Below, piece after piece: positions 41,281 through 50,680 of a stretch of DNA of 64,000 nucleotides. Each line of letters opens with the position of its first letter. Positions within the stretch are counted from its first letter, which is position 1. Origin of the DNA: Pseudomonadales bacterium (GTDB lineage Bacteria > Pseudomonadota > Gammaproteobacteria > Pseudomonadales > Pseudohongiellaceae); assembly GCA_012103535.1 (NCBI GenBank), contig WLWQ01000003.1, positions 1 to 64,000 on the forward strand. The letters run 5' to 3'. The translations under genes were made by a program, and so were the position numbers. The notes beneath the pieces were generated by a model. The model made no database searches and was not told the DNA's origin. It saw only the letters and a list, made by a program, of their open reading frames with translations.

Positions 41281-44124
41281 TTAGAAATCCTGTGTGAACT
41301 TCACGTAGAATATTCTGCCGCGCAGATCATGCCCGGCTCGATCGTCATATCCTGGTCGATCTGATGCTCCATCATAAATGACTCCACCTGAGTTAGCACG
41401 AAATGGCGGTAACTCATTGCCATTTGCATCCAATCGCGTCAAGCGTGGCGGATCTTCATCAAACGCATTATTCAATCCCAGCGTAATGGATGAATCACCA
41501 TCGCCAAGCAACTCTGGAATGACTAAGTTGTACTGCACATCAAATGTTTCAAACGCAGACACTACTCCATTGTTACTCTGATCATTCTTGTACTCATCGA
41601 TGTAACGGAACTTGCCAGTCAAACTATGATTACCCCAGGCATAAGTTCCACCGATGTGGCCTCTTAGTTCTGGCATAGTAGAGAAGTTATTGCGGAAGTT
41701 GCGGCTGCCAGCACCATCGAAACTCACCGCACCATCAGTAACATCGAAATCTTGAACAAAAGTTGCTGCAGCATCAAGAAACAGAGTGCCAGGACCTAAA
41801 TCGGTGGTATAGCGCAAATTAAGATCCATACCCGAAGTTTCAACCGATCCGATGTTTACAAACTCTGTATTTACTTGCCGTAATTGACCGCCCGCATCTC
41901 GAACAATACGCGGATCATTCGGAATGCCGTCGCCCAGACAATCATTATCCACAATTGCCTGCGCACCTTCAGACTGGGCAATCAGATCTTCGTAGTCGAA
42001 ATTGAAGAAATCCAGACTCGCATCAAGCCCGTTATCGAATTGGAAAACGACACCGAAGTTATAGTTTTCTGATTCTTGTGGTTGCAAATTAGGCGAACCC
42101 TGCACAGAAACCGTAATGTTGTTATTCAATCCAGCTGACACACATTGCAAGCTGCCACCTGGACCTGTCGGTGAAGCCGGGTCATCAATAAACGCCGATG
42201 AAGTTGCAGATGCTGTTTGTCTTACGGTTGGAGCCTGGAACGAAGTTCCCCAAGATCCGCGAAAACCCAACCATTCCATTGGACGATATTCGAAAGCAAC
42301 CTTGGGATCTGTGGTGTCGCCAATACTACCACCGTAATCTTCGAAACGGCCCGCCAATTGGAGTTCAAAGGTGTCGCTTAGCGGTACTACCACTTCCCCG
42401 AATACAGCAAAGGCATCCTGGGTTCCTTTTACTGGACCGGACAAGCTGGACTCGTTAGATTCTCCGGCGGATGACAGGGAATCACCAAAGATATCAATTT
42501 CTACATCACGGTATTGTGCGCCGAAAGCAGCCCCTATCATGTTGTCGTTAAACTCAAACAGATCACCAGTGGCAACTAAGTCCGTAACTTGCTCGATTAT
42601 TCTTGAATTACTCGCCGATGGTGTATCAAATTTGGCCAGTGTGATGTCGCTACTCCCAGCAAAGCTAACACCGTCCTTAGGGGAAACCAGTCCAGGATTC
42701 GCCAGGCGCGTGCCGAACGGATTCCATTCGCCGTCTTTTACCAGGTTTTGAAAAACATCAGAGCGATAGTTGTGAGGAGCATTAGTTACTCTGGTAGATT
42801 TCGCCCAACCATGTGAAAGGTCAACCGTCCAGGAATCGGAAAGATCAAATTCGATTCCTTGCATGAAACGCGTATAGGCAAGCTCTCTTTCGATAAACTG
42901 AGTCAGGTCAGTATTGTTAACTTCGCGTCCGAGTGGTCTAGCGGTCGCCTGCAAATCAACAGCGGTGTGGATTGAGTTATCCCATGCGCTTGGACCAATA
43001 TAGAGAATATCATTGGGGTTCACTGGATCCGATACAAAAAAGTTAAACGGATGCGAAGAAGGAATGGTGAATCCACCTCCTACAGCGCTACCAGTATTAA
43101 ACGTAGCACCACCACTTGGACGTTCCACTTTATTATTCGAGTAACTCGCTTCGGCGTAGTAACGCAATTCATCGCTGAATTGCCATTCGAATTCAGAAAA
43201 AACCTGGACACGTTCTTCCGCAGAAATTATGCCCACCTGATCAACGAACAAATAGCGGCAGCGACTGTCGGTTGGACTTCGGAGAACACCTCCCGCAGCT
43301 TCGCAGTCAGGATCTGGCACACGGTTTCCACCTGTAGGAACTGCGTTGCCTTCTGCATTCAATGTTGCACCGCGGAAAGTTCCGGGCGATCCAGTAGAAG
43401 ACAAAAATCTTGATTCAGCAGGGCTGGGATTAAGACGCTTATTTAGCCAATCGAAATCTGATCGGTAAGCCTCGTCTTGCTCATAGTAAGTGGCATAGAT
43501 ATTAAAACTACCCCGATCAAACGCTGAGCCAGCGGCCATACTCACGTCTTTTTGTTCTATTTCAGAATCATTAAATCCGCCGGATACTTCGAATCCTTCA
43601 AAGCCTTTGCGAGTGATGATGTTGGCAACACCTGCCACCGCTTGCGAACCATAAGTTGCGGAAGCGCCATCCGTAAGCACTTCGATTCGTTCAATCATCG
43701 AAATTGGAAACTGATTGATGTCCAGCCAATCGGTGCCGGTGTCGTCCGCTACTGGCGCAATACCTGCTCGCTTTCCATTAACGAGTGTTAGCGTTGAACC
43801 GAGCCCTAGATTACGCACATTAAACATTGCCGTACCAGCCCGGTTGTTCGTTTCATTGTAAAACTGAGACCCACTATTCACCGTTAATTCTTTTAATATA
43901 TCTACGGTCTGTGTGGCTCCTATACGGGCAATCGTATCGGAGTCTATTACCTGCACTGGCTTGGTTCCTTCGAAGCTGGAATTTCTTCTTACGTAGGAGC
44001 CAGTTACTATAATTTGTTCCAACTGATCTTGCTGGGCGATACTCGGTGGTGCAGCACCGATTGATGCTGCAATGCCAGCGGAGAGAGCTGTTAATTTAAA
44101 CTTATTAGCCTTTTTTTGGGCCAT
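41281..44124 (-). CDS. TonB-dependent receptor
   Basis: The 947-residue protein has a signal peptide (to about residue 30, SIAQ), a plug domain and a 22-strand barrel ending in the sorting aromatic 'GRIFYVKFTQDF'. The plug has 'EQIIVTGSYVRR' near residue 37, 'RAGTAMFNVRNLGLGSTLTLVNGKR' (split), and 'ERIEVLTDGASATYGSQAVAGVANIITRK' (split). The sequence is close to the large receptors with a GSYxRR start common in marine gammaproteobacteria and sphingomonads, which take up oligopeptides, sugars or plant compounds. The ligand cannot be read. The divergent gene is a secreted M20 peptidase, so peptide uptake is one option. An inverted repeat lies 74 bp upstream of the start. Confidence 0.92.
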   Translation of the reverse strand: MAQKKANKFKLTALSAGIAASIGAAPPSIAQQDQLEQIIVTGSYVRRNSSFEGTKPVQVIDSDTIARIGATQTVDILKELTVNSGSQFYNETNNRAGTAMFNVRNLGLGSTLTLVNGKRAGIAPVADDTGTDWLDINQFPISMIERIEVLTDGASATYGSQAVAGVANIITRKGFEGFEVSGGFNDSEIEQKDVSMAAGSAFDRGSFNIYATYYEQDEAYRSDFDWLNKRLNPSPAESRFLSSTGSPGTFRGATLNAEGNAVPTGGNRVPDPDCEAAGGVLRSPTDSRCRYLFVDQVGIISAEERVQVFSEFEWQFSDELRYYAEASYSNNKVERPSGGATFNTGSAVGGGFTIPSSHPFNFFVSDPVNPNDILYIGPSAWDNSIHTAVDLQATARPLGREVNNTDLTQFIERELAYTRFMQGIEFDLSDSWTVDLSHGWAKSTRVTNAPHNYRSDVFQNLVKDGEWNPFGTRLANPGLVSPKDGVSFAGSSDITLAKFDTPSASNSRIIEQVTDLVATGDLFEFNDNMIGAAFGAQYRDVEIDIFGDSLSSAGESNESSLSGPVKGTQDAFAVFGEVVVPLSDTFELQLAGRFEDYGGSIGDTTDPKVAFEYRPMEWLGFRGSWGTSFQAPTVRQTASATSSAFIDDPASPTGPGGSLQCVSAGLNNNITVSVQGSPNLQPQESENYNFGVVFQFDNGLDASLDFFNFDYEDLIAQSEGAQAIVDNDCLGDGIPNDPRIVRDAGGQLRQVNTEFVNIGSVETSGMDLNLRYTTDLGPGTLFLDAAATFVQDFDVTDGAVSFDGAGSRNFRNNFSTMPELRGHIGGTYAWGNHSLTGKFRYIDEYKNDQSNNGVVSAFETFDVQYNLVIPELLGDGDSSITLGLNNAFDEDPPRLTRLDANGNELPPFRANSGGVIYDGASDRPGYDDRAGHDLRGRIFYVKFTQDF

Positions 44125-44197
44125 AGGATGTTCCCCTTGATTAATTAAGGATTTAGTAAGTGCACCCGATCCGACTGTTTTTATTTAGTTCCTTCTA

Positions 44198-44237
44198 ATC
44201 ACAGATAATGGTCTGGGAATCCATTGGAATCTGTGAT
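44198..44237. promoter_or_regulatory. inverted repeat upstream of TonB receptor
   Basis: ATCACAGAT (44198-44206) and ATCTGTGAT (44229-44237) are perfect inverted copies 22 bp apart, with a further ATGG/CCAT pair inside. It may be an operator for a dimeric regulator or a 5'-leader hairpin. It lies in the 473-bp intergenic region 44125-44597, which has no open frame of note. Confidence 0.5.
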
Positions 44238-44515
44238 GACTGCGACTGTATTACTGCTTTGCTGATGAGTCAATCATTAGCGAATACGGAACCAAGAAAT
44301 TTTCATCGATAGTTCAATTGTCAAGAAAGAACGAAAACCGGAGTACCACTTTTCAACTAAACAGACCTATTGATTTCTAGATCCATTGCATAGTTTGACG
44401 CATTAAACTCTCATTAGTTACGTTTCTTACTGTGGCAATATTCCTACACGAATAAGTATTGGCAATTCTTCATTCATTTGGTGCTAAATGAACTGTGCAC
44501 GATTCCGATTTAGTT

Positions 44516-44540
44516 TGGTTTGCACTGAAAGCTCAAACCA
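44516..44540. promoter_or_regulatory. inverted repeat upstream of M20 peptidase
   Basis: TGGTTTG (44516-44522) and CAAACCA (44534-44540) are perfect inverted 7-mers around 11 bases, 57 bp before the M20 start. It may be an operator or weak hairpin. It is distinct in sequence from the repeat near the TonB receptor. Confidence 0.4.
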
Positions 44541-44597
44541 TTGTTTTAGGTCCTTCCTTGCTCTAAGCTCCAAGCGATGATTTAAAGAGAGACCTAA

Positions 44598-45890
44598 ATG
44601 AGAATAAATACAGCACTTTCACTTCTATTCGCAGTAGCAATTTCTGCCAATGCCCAGTCTGAATTTGAATACGCGATTGAAGATTCATACAGGCTTGCTA
44701 TAGAGAACATTCTTTCTGATGAAAAAGTCCAGGCAGCATTCGACCGAATCCAGGCACTGGAACCTCGGTCACATGCCGACTTGATCGAGCTAACCGAGAT
44801 CCCCGCACCTCCATTTGGTGAGGAAAACCGTGCTGCTCGCTACGCTGAATTGTTGCTGGAAGCCGGATTGGAAGATGTTTTTATTGATGAGGTTGGAAAT
44901 GCGATTGGGCGACGACCAGGAACTCGTGGTGATCGAGTAGTCGCCTATTCGGCACATCTGGATACGGTGTTCCCAATTGAAACTGATGTCTCAGTTCGTT
45001 TCGATGGTGATCGACTGTACGCACCTGGGATTGGAGACAATACAAGAGGATTGATAACAGTTTTAACTGTCCTGAGGGCGATGGAACACGCGCAAATAGA
45101 AACTGAAGCTGATATCTGGTTTATAGGCAATGTGGGTGAAGAAGGCTTGGGCGATCTCTCCGGAATGAAACATTTATTCAGAGAAGGCGCCGATCCGATT
45201 GATACTATACTAGTTGTGGATGGTGGAGAATCTAGCCGAATCGTGTTTGGCGGCGTCGGTTCCCATCGCTATCGTGTCACCTATCGTGGACCTGGTGGTC
45301 ACTCCTGGGGTGCCTTTGGTTTAGCAAATCCACAACACGCACTTGGTCGAGCTATTGCCCTGTTTGATCAAAGCGCTTTAAGTGTCACTCGTGAAGGAGA
45401 AAAAACCAGCTATAACATAGGTCGCATTGGCGGTGGGACTTCGATAAATTCCATTCCATTCGAAGCCTGGATGGAGGTCGATATGCGTTCCGGCAGCCAG
45501 ACAAAGCTCGATGAAATCGACGCCGTCTTTCAAGCTGCAGTGCAACTTGCCCTGGAGCAAGAAAACACCGATAGAGATGATGGCCCCGAGCTCTCTGTTG
45601 AAGTGGCTCGAGTAGGAACCAGACCAGCGGCGCAGGGAAACTCCAACGCTCAATTAGTACAACACGCCCTGGCTGCAACACAGGCATTTGGGATTGAGCC
45701 AGAGTTGCAAATTTCATCGACAGACGCGAACTTACCCATTTCCAAAGGAATTCCAGCGATAACAATGAGCCGAGGCGGCATTGGCGGGGGTGCCCACTCA
45801 CTGGATGAATGGTGGGAAAACGAAGATGGGCATATTGGCATACAAATTGGACTTGTTACGCTGCTTGCTGAAGCGATAATGGTTCAGTAA
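44598..45890 (+). CDS. secreted M20/M25/M40-family metallopeptidase
   Basis: The 430-residue protein has a signal peptide ending near residue 20 (ANAQ) and the complete set of M20 di-zinc residues: 'SAHLDTVFP' (HxD near residue 120), 'GIGDNTRG' (bridging Asp), 'NVGEEGLGD' (Glu base and Glu ligand), 'VVDGGE' (Asp) and 'GGGAHSLDEWW' (last His). The dimerisation lid is present between 'YRVTYRGPGGHSWG' and 'IGRIGGGTSINSI'. M20 enzymes are peptidases or tripeptidases, and the export signal places it in the periplasm. ATG 44598 has AGAGAG upstream. The APC permease starts 15 bp after it, so hydrolysis and uptake are probably coupled. Confidence 0.92.
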   Translation: MRINTALSLLFAVAISANAQSEFEYAIEDSYRLAIENILSDEKVQAAFDRIQALEPRSHADLIELTEIPAPPFGEENRAARYAELLLEAGLEDVFIDEVGNAIGRRPGTRGDRVVAYSAHLDTVFPIETDVSVRFDGDRLYAPGIGDNTRGLITVLTVLRAMEHAQIETEADIWFIGNVGEEGLGDLSGMKHLFREGADPIDTILVVDGGESSRIVFGGVGSHRYRVTYRGPGGHSWGAFGLANPQHALGRAIALFDQSALSVTREGEKTSYNIGRIGGGTSINSIPFEAWMEVDMRSGSQTKLDEIDAVFQAAVQLALEQENTDRDDGPELSVEVARVGTRPAAQGNSNAQLVQHALAATQAFGIEPELQISSTDANLPISKGIPAITMSRGGIGGGAHSLDEWWENEDGHIGIQIGLVTLLAEAIMVQ

Positions 45891-45905
45891 TAAGATTGAG
45901 GCAGA

Positions 45906-47219
45906 GTGAGTTCCAACGGGAAATTTAGATATACCACCATAACCGCAGTGATTGTTGCCAACATGATTGGCACCGGTGTGTTCACTAGTCTTGGCTTTCA
46001 ACTAGTAGACATTAGATCTGGTTTCGCCCTGCTGTTGCTTTGGGCTGTGGGCGGTTTAGCGGCACTATGCGGAGCGATCTCTTATGCCGAACTCGGCGCA
46101 ACTTATCCCCGTTCCGGTGGTGAATACAATTTTCTCACGCGCATCTATCATCCGGCAGCAGGTTTTGTATCCGGATGGATTTCTGCAGCAGTTGGATTCG
46201 CCGCGCCAACCGCATTGGCGGCGATGACATTCGCGGCCTATTTTACTACTTCATTATTCGGTGATGTCAGCGCAACTGTAGAGAGACTGTTTGCGATTGT
46301 GTTGTTAGTGGTACTGGCCGCAGTTCATGGAACTAATCACCGATACAGCGGCGGCACTCAGGTTATTTTTACTGCACTTAAAATCGTAGTCATTTTGGTT
46401 TTTATCTTTGCTACTCTACTAGTGGTAGATTCTCCCCAACCAGTTGTATTTTCTCCAATCGAAGGTGATCTAAGCGTAGTGACGAGTGGCACCTTTGCCG
46501 TTGCATTGACCTATGTAAATTTTGCTTATTCTGGATGGAATGCCGCGACCTATCTCTCAAGTGAAATAGAGAATCCACAAAGAACACTGCCCTGGGTGTT
46601 AATAACTGGAACCAGTATTGTCACACTCTTATATCTTGCACTGAATTTTTCTTTTCTTTATACGGCACCAATGGATGCCATGGTTGGCGAAGTTGAAGTT
46701 GGAGCGATCGCGGCGCAAGCCGCCTTCGGTGAAGTAGCTGGGGGAGTGTTTGGAGTTGCCCTGGCACTTCTCCTAATTTCAACGGTGAGCGCGATGACAA
46801 TGGCAGGGCCAAGGGTCATCCAGGTAATTGGCGAAGATTTTCCGCGCTTGCGTTCTCTCGGAAAAGTAAATGCGGATGGTATTCCCACCACTGCTATTTA
46901 CCTGCAATCGTCAATTGCTGTTTTGTTTATTCTCTCATCGACATTTGAATCTATCTTGGTGTTCGCTGGATTCACGATGGCTCTTAATACCTTTGTCACC
47001 GTACTCGGGCTGTTTTATACCCGTTGGAAAAATCCAGAATTAGAACGACCCTACAAAACCTTTCTATACCCCCTGCCCCCAATTATTTTTCTGGCGCTAA
47101 CTGGATGGACTTTGAGCTTCACCTTGATCATGCGTCCCGTAGAAGGGCTTTTCAGTCTGGGGGTAATCGCATCAGGTCTGGTTTTCTATTTCCTCACGTC
47201 CCAGAAAAGCGTCAGCTAA
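45906..47219 (+). CDS. APC-superfamily amino acid permease
   Basis: The 437-residue protein has twelve hydrophobic segments and the APC signature: 'ANMIGTGVFTSLGF' in the first helix (G-x-G-x-F), 'GALCGAISYAELGATYPRSGGEYNF' (split), and 'NFAYSGWNAATYLSSEI'. It would carry amino acids or oligopeptide products by proton or sodium coupling or exchange. Specificity cannot be predicted. The start is GTG 45906, with GAGGCAGA just upstream. Its position 15 bp after the secreted M20 peptidase suggests uptake of the amino acids released outside. Confidence 0.9.
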   Translation: MSSNGKFRYTTITAVIVANMIGTGVFTSLGFQLVDIRSGFALLLLWAVGGLAALCGAISYAELGATYPRSGGEYNFLTRIYHPAAGFVSGWISAAVGFAAPTALAAMTFAAYFTTSLFGDVSATVERLFAIVLLVVLAAVHGTNHRYSGGTQVIFTALKIVVILVFIFATLLVVDSPQPVVFSPIEGDLSVVTSGTFAVALTYVNFAYSGWNAATYLSSEIENPQRTLPWVLITGTSIVTLLYLALNFSFLYTAPMDAMVGEVEVGAIAAQAAFGEVAGGVFGVALALLLISTVSAMTMAGPRVIQVIGEDFPRLRSLGKVNADGIPTTAIYLQSSIAVLFILSSTFESILVFAGFTMALNTFVTVLGLFYTRWKNPELERPYKTFLYPLPPIIFLALTGWTLSFTLIMRPVEGLFSLGVIASGLVFYFLTSQKSVS

Positions 47220-47320
47220 CCCACTAAATGCACTAATATTAGAGATAATTTGTAGAAAACAGCACACAACTCAATAAAGAGTGCTGCTAGAATGTGCCTT
47301 TTTGAACGCACCGAGAAACT

Positions 47321-48277
47321 ATGCCTGACTCATCTCAAAACGAGTTAACTGAGCTGCTATCACTGTTAGATCAAGCTCATAAATCTCTTGCCAAGCATTG
47401 GCTGGGAGAAGATTTCGTTATCGAATTATTGCTAGCAAGTATTATCGCCAAAGGGCATGTACTTGTTGTTGACGTTCCTGGCGTTGGCAAAACAACGCTG
47501 GCAAAGAGTATGGCGCAAATCTTGGGCCTCGATTTTAATCGTATTCAGTTTACAAACGATATCTTACCAGCTGACGTTTTGGGTGGTGCCGTTTTCAATC
47601 AGTCGGAAGCGAAGTTTGAATTCTCACCCGGACCGATCTTTACCGATTTTCTTTTAGCGGATGAAATTAACCGCGCGCCTACTAGAAGTCAGTCTGCATT
47701 CTTGCAAGCAATGGAAGAAGGTTTTGTAGCAGCAGACGGTGTTAACCATCCTCTTTCTGATTTGTTTACAGTGATTGCCACCCAGAATCCAATCGACTTC
47801 GATAGCACTAACCCGCTGCCGGAAGCGCAGCTGGATAGATTTTTGACTTCTATCAGTCTGGGTTATCCAAATCTGGAATCGGAATTACATTTATTAGGTG
47901 AATACGGTAGCTCTACTCAGCAGGATCCAGCTCCGGTGCTAACCGCAGATTATGTGCGCGCATTACGCCAGAACTGCGAAGAAGTTTTCCTGCATGAGGA
48001 TCTCGCCCGCTACATTATCGACCTATCCAGAGAAACACGGGAAGACCAGGGCATCAAACTGGGAATATCTCCCCGTGGCTCAATGCATTTAGCCACTGCC
48101 TGTAAGGCGTTTGCACTGGTAAAAGGAAGAAGCCAGGTGCTTCTGGAAGATATTCAAAAACTAATACCGCCGGTGTGGGACCATCGTGTGCTACCAAGAC
48201 ACGGGCGAGACAGTGACAGTAACCATGCCCATGAACTGTTGCAAAACATTATAGAGAGAACACCGGTACCAAGATGA
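47321..48277 (+). CDS. MoxR-family AAA+ ATPase
   Basis: The 318-residue protein has Walker A 'DVPGVGKTTLAKS' near residue 51, Walker B 'FLLADEINRAP', sensor 1 'ATQNPIDFDSTNPLPEAQLDRF' (split) and sensor 2 'SPRGSMHL'. MoxR ATPases act as chaperones, usually with a DUF58 and a VWA or transglutaminase partner. Here the DUF58 and TgpA genes are 2.4 kb downstream, after a VOC gene, a reverse-strand MaoC gene and rarA, rather than next to it. ATG 47321 follows GAGAAACT. It overlaps the next gene by ATGA. Confidence 0.92.
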   Translation: MPDSSQNELTELLSLLDQAHKSLAKHWLGEDFVIELLLASIIAKGHVLVVDVPGVGKTTLAKSMAQILGLDFNRIQFTNDILPADVLGGAVFNQSEAKFEFSPGPIFTDFLLADEINRAPTRSQSAFLQAMEEGFVAADGVNHPLSDLFTVIATQNPIDFDSTNPLPEAQLDRFLTSISLGYPNLESELHLLGEYGSSTQQDPAPVLTADYVRALRQNCEEVFLHEDLARYIIDLSRETREDQGIKLGISPRGSMHLATACKAFALVKGRSQVLLEDIQKLIPPVWDHRVLPRHGRDSDSNHAHELLQNIIERTPVPR

Positions 48278-48753
48278 TCAAAGGCTTGCACCATAATGCT
48301 TATCGCTGTCGCGACACGGAAGAAACACGAAAATTCTATGAAGATTTTCTGGATCTTCCGTTAATGCATGTTTTAGAAATTAAGACTACTAAGACTGGTC
48401 GTAGCAGCAATGTGTTGCACAGTTTTTTTGAGATGGGAGATGGATCCTATCTTGCATTCTTCGAAGCACCTAATGAGCCTTTTGAATTTAAGCAGCAACA
48501 TGATTTCGATTTGCACATTGCATTGGAAGTAGACTACGACCACATGCTGGCCATGAAAGCAAAAGGCGATGAATCAGAAATTGAAACCCGCGGAGTCGCG
48601 GATCATGGTTTTATCCATTCAATCTATTTTCGTGACCCAAACGGCTATGTCATCGAGCTCACTGCAAAAACTGGTGAGGGTGAATCTTCTTTCAATAGTG
48701 ATGAAGCTCATGCCCAACTTGCGGATTGGCAAACTAACAAACACGCTTCCTAA
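48274..48753 (+). CDS. single-domain VOC/glyoxalase-family protein
   Basis: The 159-residue protein has one VOC domain of two beta-alpha-beta-beta-beta modules: 'GLHHNAYRCRDTEETRKFYEDFLDLPL' (split) and 'IHSIYFRDPNGYVIELTAK'. The His at residue 5 and the Glu of 'YVIEL' are in the metal-ligand positions. It resembles glyoxalase-like or ring-cleavage relatives; the substrate is unknown. The ATG overlaps the MoxR stop (ATGA), so the two are translationally coupled. It converges on the MaoC gene with a 4-bp overlap of stops. No signal peptide. Confidence 0.85.
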   Translation: MIKGLHHNAYRCRDTEETRKFYEDFLDLPLMHVLEIKTTKTGRSSNVLHSFFEMGDGSYLAFFEAPNEPFEFKQQHDFDLHIALEVDYDHMLAMKAKGDESEIETRGVADHGFIHSIYFRDPNGYVIELTAKTGEGESSFNSDEAHAQLADWQTNKHAS

Positions 48754-49211
48754 TTAGCTGGTTTTCTTTTTCTGAACAGGACGATGGGTTTATTACTCAT
48801 CACTACGTCGTCGTTCTGATTCATCACTTCATTGAGCATAGAAATTGAACCCATTTCCGGGCGCGACCTGGATTCCTTTTTCTCAAGAATAGTAGTTTTC
48901 ATCCGCAGTTGGTCCCCTGGGAATACTGGTATACTCCAGCGCAACTCATCGATGCCAGGCGATCCCAATGATCCAGATTCTCCTTCTGGCATGTTGTCAA
49001 CAATCATCCGCATCGCCATGGAGCAGGTATGCCAGCCAGAAGCGCACAAGCCGCCAAATAAAGTCTTTTTTGCAGCTTCGTCGGAAAGGTGAAAAGCCTG
49101 TGGATCATACATTGACGCAAACTGCAGAATTTCTTCTTCAGTTACCTGATATTCACCAAACTCATAACTCGAACCAACTTCAAAATCTTCATAAAACGCG
49201 GGACTGGCCAT
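48750..49211 (-). CDS. MaoC-family dehydratase
   Basis: The protein (153 residues from ATG 49211) is a hot-dog-fold MaoC protein: 'YDPQAFHLSDEAAKKTLFGG' includes the hydratase Asp and His pair and the glycine end of the loop, and 'GIDELRWSIPVFPGDQLRM' (split) is the second conserved strand. It would hydrate an enoyl-CoA or similar thioester. The longest frame starts at 49259, but ATG 49211 has AAGGAG nine bases upstream and begins MASPAFYEDFEVG, like other members. It is divergent from rarA and overlaps the VOC gene stop. The likely role is in fatty acid or polyhydroxyalkanoate metabolism. Confidence 0.88.
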   Translation of the reverse strand: MASPAFYEDFEVGSSYEFGEYQVTEEEILQFASMYDPQAFHLSDEAAKKTLFGGLCASGWHTCSMAMRMIVDNMPEGESGSLGSPGIDELRWSIPVFPGDQLRMKTTILEKKESRSRPEMGSISMLNEVMNQNDDVVMSNKPIVLFRKRKPAN

Positions 49212-49330
49212 GCAGTTTACTCTCCTTAAATCACCTTGTTTCGCAGGGTTTATTAACAACTATTTGATGCAACATGCGGGCGAGAGTATAAAGGGTGCAG
49301 CAAAAATTCGCTTGCACTTATAATCAGGAA

Positions 49331-50680
49331 ATGGACTCACTATTGCTCCCAGAAGAATCTGCGGATTCCCGCTATCAGCCCCTGGCTGCGCGGATGCGCC
49401 CCTTATCGATCGAAGAGTTTGCCGGACAATCCCATCTGCTCAGCCCGGGAAAATCCATCTATGAAGCCATCGTCAATCAACAGCCTCATTCGATGATTCT
49501 CTGGGGTCCACCCGGTGTGGGAAAGACCACCTTGGCTAAAATTGTTGCCAATACCTGTGATTGCCATTTCGAATCTCTGTCTGCGGTACTGGCTGGCGTC
49601 AAAGAAATTCGCGCCACCATCGAACAGGCAAAGTTTCAACAATCCAACAGTGCTCGCAAGACAATTTTATTTGTAGATGAGGTACATCGATTTAATAAAG
49701 CCCAGCAGGATGCCTTCCTGCCCCATGTGGAAGATGGCACCATATTATTCATAGGTGCAACTACAGAGAATCCATCTTTTGAACTCAACAATGCACTGCT
49801 ATCAAGAGCACGAGTGTATTTACTCAAGCCTTTATCAGAGTCTGATTTGCTAGGCGTTATTAACAGCGCTTTAGAGGATAAAGTAAAAGGCTTGGGCAAG
49901 TTGAACTTGATCTTGAGTGAAGAACAAAAAACAGCACTGGCAAGAACTGCCGATGGCGATGCAAGACGCACACTTAACTATCTCGAAGTATTAAGCGACA
50001 TGGCCGAATTGATAGACGGCGAAAGTCTGGTAAGCGATGAACATATCGCCCAGGTAGTAGAAGAATCCTATCGGCGCTTCGATAAAGGTGGAGACAGTTT
50101 TTACGAACAGATATCTGCATTACACAAGTCAGTGCGCGGATCCTCAGCAGACGGGGCGCTTTATTGGCTTACCCGAATGCTCGATGGCGGTTGTGATCCA
50201 ATTTACATCGCGCGTCGACTAAATCGTATGGCAACAGAAGATATTGGTTTGGCAGATCCGAGAGCATTACAGTTAACTCTTAACGCCTGGGACTCGTACA
50301 CGAGATTGGGCAGCCCGGAAGGAGACTTGGCTCTGGCTCAAGCGGCGGTGTATTTAGCAAGCGCCCCTAAAAGTAATGCTCTTTACGAAGCTTTTGGTGC
50401 GGCGCGTCAAGCTGTTGCTGATCACGGCAGCCTGGAAGTGCCCTTGCATCTGCGCAATGCCACAACTAATCTGAGTAAAGAACTCGGGTTCGGCGAAGAT
50501 TATCGCTACGCCCATGACGAAGAAAACGCCTTTGCTGCCGGTGAGAACTATTTACCGGAAGAAATCCGTGAAGAGCAGTACTATTATCCCAGAGAGAGTG
50601 GTTTAGAAATTCGAATCAAAGAAAAAATGGAACAGTATCGCCAACTAAACCAGCAGGCGAAGAAGAAACGTTATGAATGA
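49331..50680 (+). CDS. rarA: replication-associated recombination protein RarA (MgsA)
   Basis: The protein (449 residues from ATG 49331, close to 447 in E. coli) is a clamp-loader-like AAA+ ATPase. 'QPLAARMRP' near the start, Walker A 'GPPGVGKTTLAK', Walker B 'ILFVDEVHRFNKAQQDAFLPHVEDG' (split), sensor 1 'GATTENPSFE' and arginine finger 'LSRARVY' follow the E. coli order, and the end 'DYRYAHDEENAFAAGENYLP' (split) is the conserved tetramerisation tail. RarA works at stalled replication forks. A GTG at 49295 would give a longer form but a poor leader. It overlaps the next gene by 8 bp. Confidence 0.95.
   Translation: MDSLLLPEESADSRYQPLAARMRPLSIEEFAGQSHLLSPGKSIYEAIVNQQPHSMILWGPPGVGKTTLAKIVANTCDCHFESLSAVLAGVKEIRATIEQAKFQQSNSARKTILFVDEVHRFNKAQQDAFLPHVEDGTILFIGATTENPSFELNNALLSRARVYLLKPLSESDLLGVINSALEDKVKGLGKLNLILSEEQKTALARTADGDARRTLNYLEVLSDMAELIDGESLVSDEHIAQVVEESYRRFDKGGDSFYEQISALHKSVRGSSADGALYWLTRMLDGGCDPIYIARRLNRMATEDIGLADPRALQLTLNAWDSYTRLGSPEGDLALAQAAVYLASAPKSNALYEAFGAARQAVADHGSLEVPLHLRNATTNLSKELGFGEDYRYAHDEENAFAAGENYLPEEIREEQYYYPRESGLEIRIKEKMEQYRQLNQQAKKKRYE

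Larger units (their letters stand above)
44125..44597. other. intergenic region between TonB receptor and M20 peptidase
   Basis: These 473 bp separate two divergent genes. They hold the inverted repeats at 44198-44237 and 44516-44540 and no convincing open frame. Both promoters should lie here, but no -10/-35 pair stands out. Confidence 0.6.

Noticed and set aside
49295..49330. Longer start of rarA at GTG 49295
   Set aside because: The extra 12 residues are not family-like and ATG 49331 gives the usual length.
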